Translations under genes and position numbers: made by a program
In this document: one piece after another, positions 60,819-64,000 of the stretch
Numbering within the stretch: the stretch's first letter is position 1
How the letters are laid out: every line of letters starts with the position of its first letter
The notes under the pieces: model-generated
What the model was told of the DNA's origin: nothing
What the model saw: only the letters and a program-made list of their open reading frames with translations
Database searches by the model: none
Assembly (NCBI RefSeq): GCF_000235605.1
Contig: NC_016584.1
Span: forward strand, 4,074,001-4,138,000
Direction: 5' to 3'
Length of the DNA: 64,000 bases
Origin: Desulfosporosinus orientis DSM 765
GTDB taxonomy: Bacteria > Bacillota > Desulfitobacteriia > Desulfitobacteriales > Desulfitobacteriaceae

Positions 60819-61937
60819 TTAGCATTCATGAAATATTAATTTATTTTGGATACAAGAACTTTTAATAAAGTAAGTCAACTCTTTCATTAAATCGATATAA
60901 ACTTCTTTATCAAGATATTTCCCATATTTGTCAAACAAAATCCGTACAAGAGGACGTGAAGGACAATAAATAGGAACTGCGACAACCAACCCAATTTCAC
61001 CATTATTTAAAGTTACTACGGTATTTTTCGGGTATAGACTTAAGGAATTCCGAAAAGCCTTAATAATCTTTGGATTAAAATCTCCCTCCGAATTTAACAA
61101 TATTTCTAAGGCGTGATACGGCGGCAGAGCTTTTCGGTATGGTCGATCTGCTGTCAGGGCATCATATAAATCAGCTATAGCAACTATTTGGGCATCAAGG
61201 TTAATTTGAGAGCCACTGAGTCCGTCAGGATATCCCTGCCCATTCCAACGTTCATGATGTTGACGCACTGTGTTCAAGATACTTGGGAGAACATTAGCGT
61301 TCTGGAGCATGGCCTCGCCCTCCAGGGGATGCCTTTTGATAATCCTCATTTCATTTTGGTCCAAAGGACCGGGTTTATTTAAGATTTCAGAGGGCACTTT
61401 GATCTTGCCAATATCATGTAGAATTGCACCCATTGTAAGATATTTTAAACGCTGCCCCATATACCCTAGTCCCCTTGCAGTTAATGCAGACAGAATAGCT
61501 ACATTAACAGAATGAACAAATGTACTGTAATCATGTTCTTTATATCTCACCAGTTCAAGTCGCAGTGAATCGTTATCTATGCAGATAACATGATCCTTAA
61601 TCTCATCCAGGATCCATTCAATACGCTCCATAGTCTGTGAAATCTGTTCATATGTAATCAGCCCGGCGTCGTGATAAATACTCCAAAACGAACCCACAAT
61701 CTCCCAATAAAGGTCTTTAGAAAACATCTTAACATTGCTGAATGAAGCTTCTTTACCTTGCACCTTTTCAGATGATAATGTATAGACCTCTCTTTGTTTC
61801 AGCTGTTCCATAATTTTATCAGTTATAAGCTGACCTCGTGATAACAGGAGAAGACCGCTGGCATCAAACAAATCTAAAGGGGCAGTTTTCTGTAATGATA
61901 AAAAGCCGGGGGCCAGCTTTTCTAGAACAAAATTCAT
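60819..61937 (-). CDS. HD-GYP domain c-di-GMP phosphodiesterase
   Basis: A 372-residue paralogue of the protein at 3500 with the same domain order: N-terminal LDLFDASGLLLLSRGQ, HD-GYP core (VHSVNVAILSAL, AILHDIGKIKVPSEILNKP, HHERWNGQGYPD, DLYDALTADRPYRKALP) and a C-terminal NTVVTLNNGEIGLVVAV extension. N again replaces D in the NGxGYP motif. It follows a single-domain response regulator by 21 bases; that receiver probably controls its activity. No riboswitch is seen upstream of this copy. Confidence 0.92.
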   Translation of the reverse strand: MNFVLEKLAPGFLSLQKTAPLDLFDASGLLLLSRGQLITDKIMEQLKQREVYTLSSEKVQGKEASFSNVKMFSKDLYWEIVGSFWSIYHDAGLITYEQISQTMERIEWILDEIKDHVICIDNDSLRLELVRYKEHDYSTFVHSVNVAILSALTARGLGYMGQRLKYLTMGAILHDIGKIKVPSEILNKPGPLDQNEMRIIKRHPLEGEAMLQNANVLPSILNTVRQHHERWNGQGYPDGLSGSQINLDAQIVAIADLYDALTADRPYRKALPPYHALEILLNSEGDFNPKIIKAFRNSLSLYPKNTVVTLNNGEIGLVVAVPIYCPSRPLVRILFDKYGKYLDKEVYIDLMKELTYFIKSSCIQNKLIFHEC

Positions 61938-61958
61938 TAGAAACCTCCAGATTCGCGC

Positions 61959-62336
61959 TCACGTTAGACTAATATTTAGAAAGGTTTCTTCTACTGTTTT
62001 CAGCAGGATGTTCATATCTAACGGTTTACTTAAGAATTTCTGAACTCCATAACAGCGAGCTGCATCCTCTACGTCAGATTCTGCACTTATCATAATAACT
62101 GGAATCTGTTTGGCTTGATCATCCTGACTTAGTTTTGACAATACCTGCAGCCCCGTCATTACCGGCATTCTATAATCTAAAAGAATGAGTGATGGCCGAT
62201 TCAACGATATCGCATGATTCAAGCACTCCGAGCCGCTGGCAACAGAAATTACGCTATAGCCTGCTTCCTCTAAAACCTTATGAATCAAAAGCCTAACCCC
62301 AAATTGGTCGTCAACTACTAAGATATACCTGGACAT
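61959..62336 (-). CDS. Single-domain response regulator (Spo0F/CheY-like)
   Basis: A 125-residue receiver without output domain: YILVVDDQFGVRLLIHKVLE (acidic pocket), phospho-acceptor D in LILLDYRMPVMTG, MISAES and FLSKPLD (conserved K). It heads the operon with the HD-GYP phosphodiesterase and the cyclohydrolase homologue. The cognate kinase is not adjacent. It could act as a phosphorelay shuttle or as a direct partner of the phosphodiesterase. Confidence 0.9.
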   Translation of the reverse strand: MSRYILVVDDQFGVRLLIHKVLEEAGYSVISVASGSECLNHAISLNRPSLILLDYRMPVMTGLQVLSKLSQDDQAKQIPVIMISAESDVEDAARCYGVQKFLSKPLDMNILLKTVEETFLNISLT

Positions 62337-62381
62337 TGACTTCTCCCTCCTATCTATTATTTATTTATTCCAAATTAACAT

Positions 62382-62440
62382 AAAAGGTTGCCATATTGCA
62401 GACTACTAATTTTACATTTTATAACTATATGTTACCTTTT
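62382..62440. promoter_or_regulatory. Inverted repeat between receiver and XRE genes
   Basis: AAAAGGTTGCCATAT (62382-62396) and ATATGTTACCTTTT (62427-62440) are nearly complementary with a 30-base spacer, in an AT-rich divergent promoter region. It could be a binding site for the XRE protein encoded just downstream. This is a low-confidence call. Confidence 0.35.
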
Positions 62441-62515
62441 TCAATATAATTACTAACACTGAGTCGGTAAGATGTTGTTGGTGACTAACATAAAATTGGA
62501 GGGAGAGGTGATAGT

Positions 62516-62854
62516 GTGTCTAACAATATACAAGAGGTTGCTGGGAAAAATATTCGTTTATACCGCCAAGCTAAGGGCCTCACACAAGAAAAACTTGCTG
62601 AACTAGTTAACGTCAGTAGTTCCTATATAGGTTATTTGGAACGAGGACTCAGAACTCCTTCTCTGGACCTGTTAGCAAGAATAGGCACCGCCCTAGACGT
62701 TGAACCCAAAGTATTACTCTATACTGCTTCGGATGATATTGACCCAACATTAAAAAAACTTAATGCTCTTTTGACAGGAAAAAACCCTAAATCTATTAAT
62801 TTTGTTTATGAAGTTGCTATGGCGTATTTTGTATCTACCAGTGACTCTGCTTAG
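62516..62854 (+). CDS. XRE-family helix-turn-helix regulator
   Basis: A 112-residue protein. Residues 10-65 form an HTH_3 domain: RLYRQAKGLTQEKLAELVNV and SSSYIGYLERGLRTPSLDLL. The tail (~45 residues) is short and without an obvious sensor. The GTG start has GGGAGAGGTG upstream. It is divergent from the Spo0F-like receiver gene and convergent with aguB. SinR/CLAHD-like repressors have this size; the target is unknown. Confidence 0.87.
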   Translation: MSNNIQEVAGKNIRLYRQAKGLTQEKLAELVNVSSSYIGYLERGLRTPSLDLLARIGTALDVEPKVLLYTASDDIDPTLKKLNALLTGKNPKSINFVYEVAMAYFVSTSDSA

Positions 62855-62920
62855 CACTTCCATTTATTCCTGTGACTTGTTCCTGCCTCGAGTTTTTACT
62901 AGTTAAGTAGTAAAACAAAA

Positions 62921-62941
62921 CCCCGGTTGCAGTAACCGGGG
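62921..62941 (-). terminator. Terminator of the aguAB operon
   Basis: CCCCGGTT and AACCGGGG form a perfect 8-bp stem; on the minus strand TTTTGTTTT follows. It lies 22 bases after the aguB stop. Confidence 0.85.
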
Positions 62942-62962
62942 CATCCTCATATAATGAAAAAT

Positions 62963-63841
62963 CTATTTAACCGTTATCTCTCCATCATAGGATGAGATGA
63001 TCTTGTATAAATCAGGTCGACGATCCCTGAAAACACCCCACTCAAGCCGCTGAGTTTCAAGCTGATCTAAATCAAACTCAGCAACCAGCACGGCTTCTTC
63101 AGTTCGTCCGGCTTCAACTACTTTGTTGCCTTGCGGGCCCGCAATAAAAGAAGACCCATAGAAAGTAATCAAGGATTCGTCATCCTTCTCATTCCCAATT
63201 CGATTTGAGGCAATCACAGGAATTAGATTTGCTGCAGCATGCCCAAGCATACATGTCTGCCAATGATCTTTCGAATCGATGGAATCATCTAGAGGCTCAG
63301 ACCCGATAGCCGTTGGATAGAAAAGCAGTTCAGCCCCCATCAGCGCCATACAGCGGGCAGCTTCCGGATACCATTGGTCCCAGCAAACTCCAACACCAAT
63401 TTTTCCATAACGAGTATTCCAAACCTTGAAGCCGGTATCTCCAGGGTTAAAATAAAACTTTTCTTCATAGCCCGGACCGTCTGGAATATGACTCTTACGA
63501 TACTTTCCCAGCAAAACACCATCAGCATCAATCACTGCCAAAGAATTGTAACGTGCATAATTTTTCTTTTCATAAAAGCTGATGGGCAGGACAACCTGCA
63601 GATCTTTTGCTACTTGTTTAAAATGATTAACAGCTTTATTGCGCTCCAATTCCGTTGCGTAAACATAGTACCGGGATTTTTCCTTTTGGCAAAAATACGG
63701 AGTTTCAAACAACTCCTGGAGTAAGATGATTTGAGCACCCTTAGCGGCGGCTTTTTTAACTAAAGCATCAGCTTTAGAAATGTTTTCGTCAATATTACTG
63801 GAACAACTCATCTGAGTTGCCGCAACTCTGACATTTCGCAC
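62963..63841 (-). CDS. aguB: N-carbamoylputrescine amidase (nitrilase superfamily)
   Basis: A 292-residue carbon-nitrogen hydrolase that converts N-carbamoylputrescine to putrescine, CO2 and ammonia. The catalytic triad is in LLQELFETPYF (E), LGKYRKSHIPDGPGY (K) and GVGVCWDQWYPEAAR (C). FYFNPGDTGFKVWNTRYG is typical of AguB. The GTG at 63841 is favoured: GGGAGG lies seven bases upstream and only one base separates it from the aguA stop. The pair converts agmatine into putrescine or nitrogen. Confidence 0.93.
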   Translation of the reverse strand: MRNVRVAATQMSCSSNIDENISKADALVKKAAAKGAQIILLQELFETPYFCQKEKSRYYVYATELERNKAVNHFKQVAKDLQVVLPISFYEKKNYARYNSLAVIDADGVLLGKYRKSHIPDGPGYEEKFYFNPGDTGFKVWNTRYGKIGVGVCWDQWYPEAARCMALMGAELLFYPTAIGSEPLDDSIDSKDHWQTCMLGHAAANLIPVIASNRIGNEKDDESLITFYGSSFIAGPQGNKVVEAGRTEEAVLVAEFDLDQLETQRLEWGVFRDRRPDLYKIISSYDGEITVK

Positions 63842-63842
63842 C

Positions 63843-64000
63843 TTAATTCCTCCCTTCAGGCATCTGTTGGGTTGTACAATGAACATTCCCGCCTTCGCGA
63901 ATAATCCCCATTCCCTTAACTGTGCGAATCCGCCGATTGGGGAATGTTGCACTTAACACATTTACGGCTGACTGATCGTACTCTTTCGCTTCCCCTCCGA
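63843..64000 (-). CDS. aguA: Agmatine deiminase, C-terminal part (cut by window edge)
   Basis: Only the last ~52 residues are present. The C-terminal FPNRRIRTVKG, then REGGNVHCTTQQMPEGRN, match agmatine deiminase, in which the catalytic cysteine lies in the GGNxHCxTQQ motif. It reads leftward into aguB, separated by one base. The rest lies beyond the window. Agmatine is deiminated to N-carbamoylputrescine, the AguB substrate. Confidence 0.9.
   Translation of the reverse strand, partial: GGEAKEYDQSAVNVLSATFPNRRIRTVKGMGIIREGGNVHCTTQQMPEGRN

Noticed and set aside
1-64000. Insertion sequences, prophage, CRISPR arrays, tRNA or rRNA genes
   Set aside because: No transposase, integrase, phage structural gene, regular direct-repeat array or tRNA-like cloverleaf was noticed on either strand.

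Overview
The window reads as chromosome of a mid/low-GC Gram-positive anaerobe, most likely a spore-forming clostridium of the Desulfosporosinus/Desulfitobacterium type. This is an inference from strong AGGAGG ribosome-binding sites, frequent TTG/GTG starts, an agr-type cyclic peptide system, a Spo0F-like regulator, two c-di-GMP-I riboswitches, several chemoreceptors and an oxygen-sensitive glycyl-radical enzyme. No rRNA, tRNA, CRISPR array, prophage or transposase was seen.

Layout. 1-3.4 kb: fatty/organic-acid activation (start of a leftward AMP-forming CoA ligase, a rightward acyl-CoA synthetase, an acyl-CoA dehydrogenase). Two near-consensus sigma-54 promoters share a palindromic upstream element. 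3.5-4.7 kb: an HD-GYP phosphodiesterase behind a c-di-GMP-I riboswitch and terminator. 5-12.7 kb: a dipeptide/oligopeptide ABC transporter with an M24 prolidase-like peptidase, a cupin and an XRE-cupin regulator. 13.3-19.8 kb: GDYXXLXY/DUF2157 membrane pair, a response regulator/sensor kinase/lipoprotein operon and a polysaccharide deacetylase. 20.3-37.1 kb: trans-4-hydroxy-L-proline dehydratase (HypD) and its radical-SAM activase, 1-pyrroline-5-carboxylate dehydrogenase, a five-gene flavin/iron-sulfur amino-acid dehydrogenase behind a consensus sigma-54 promoter, a branched-chain-type ABC importer and a CBS-PAS-AAA+-Fis sigma-54 activator.

37.3-45.7 kb: topoisomerase III, an orphan EutH, a DMT permease, YbaK, an ectoine-type aspartokinase, a PHP hydrolase and an unrecognised protein. 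45.8-57.3 kb: a riboswitch-controlled chemoreceptor, a SWIM-SNF2 helicase, an agr-like locus (PAS kinase, 40-residue AgrD, AgrB, kinase-less sensor, frameshifted sensor paralogue) and a second chemoreceptor. 57.4-64 kb: citrate synthase, an unknown membrane-anchored protein, an orphan methenyl-tetrahydromethanopterin cyclohydrolase homologue behind an HD-GYP protein and a Spo0F-like receiver, an XRE regulator, and an agmatine deiminase/N-carbamoylputrescine amidase pair cut by the right edge.

How it fits together. The 5-37 kb region looks like a proline/hydroxyproline peptide utilisation island: peptides are imported, cleaved at X-Pro bonds, hydroxyproline is dehydrated and proline oxidised to pyrroline-5-carboxylate, which is oxidised to glutamate. 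Regulation appears to combine a sigma-54 activator with an XRE-cupin repressor. A separate theme is c-di-GMP: two HD-GYP enzymes and two riboswitches, one on a phosphodiesterase and one on a chemoreceptor. A family of GC-rich intergenic repeats with long fold-back arms sits at five junctions.
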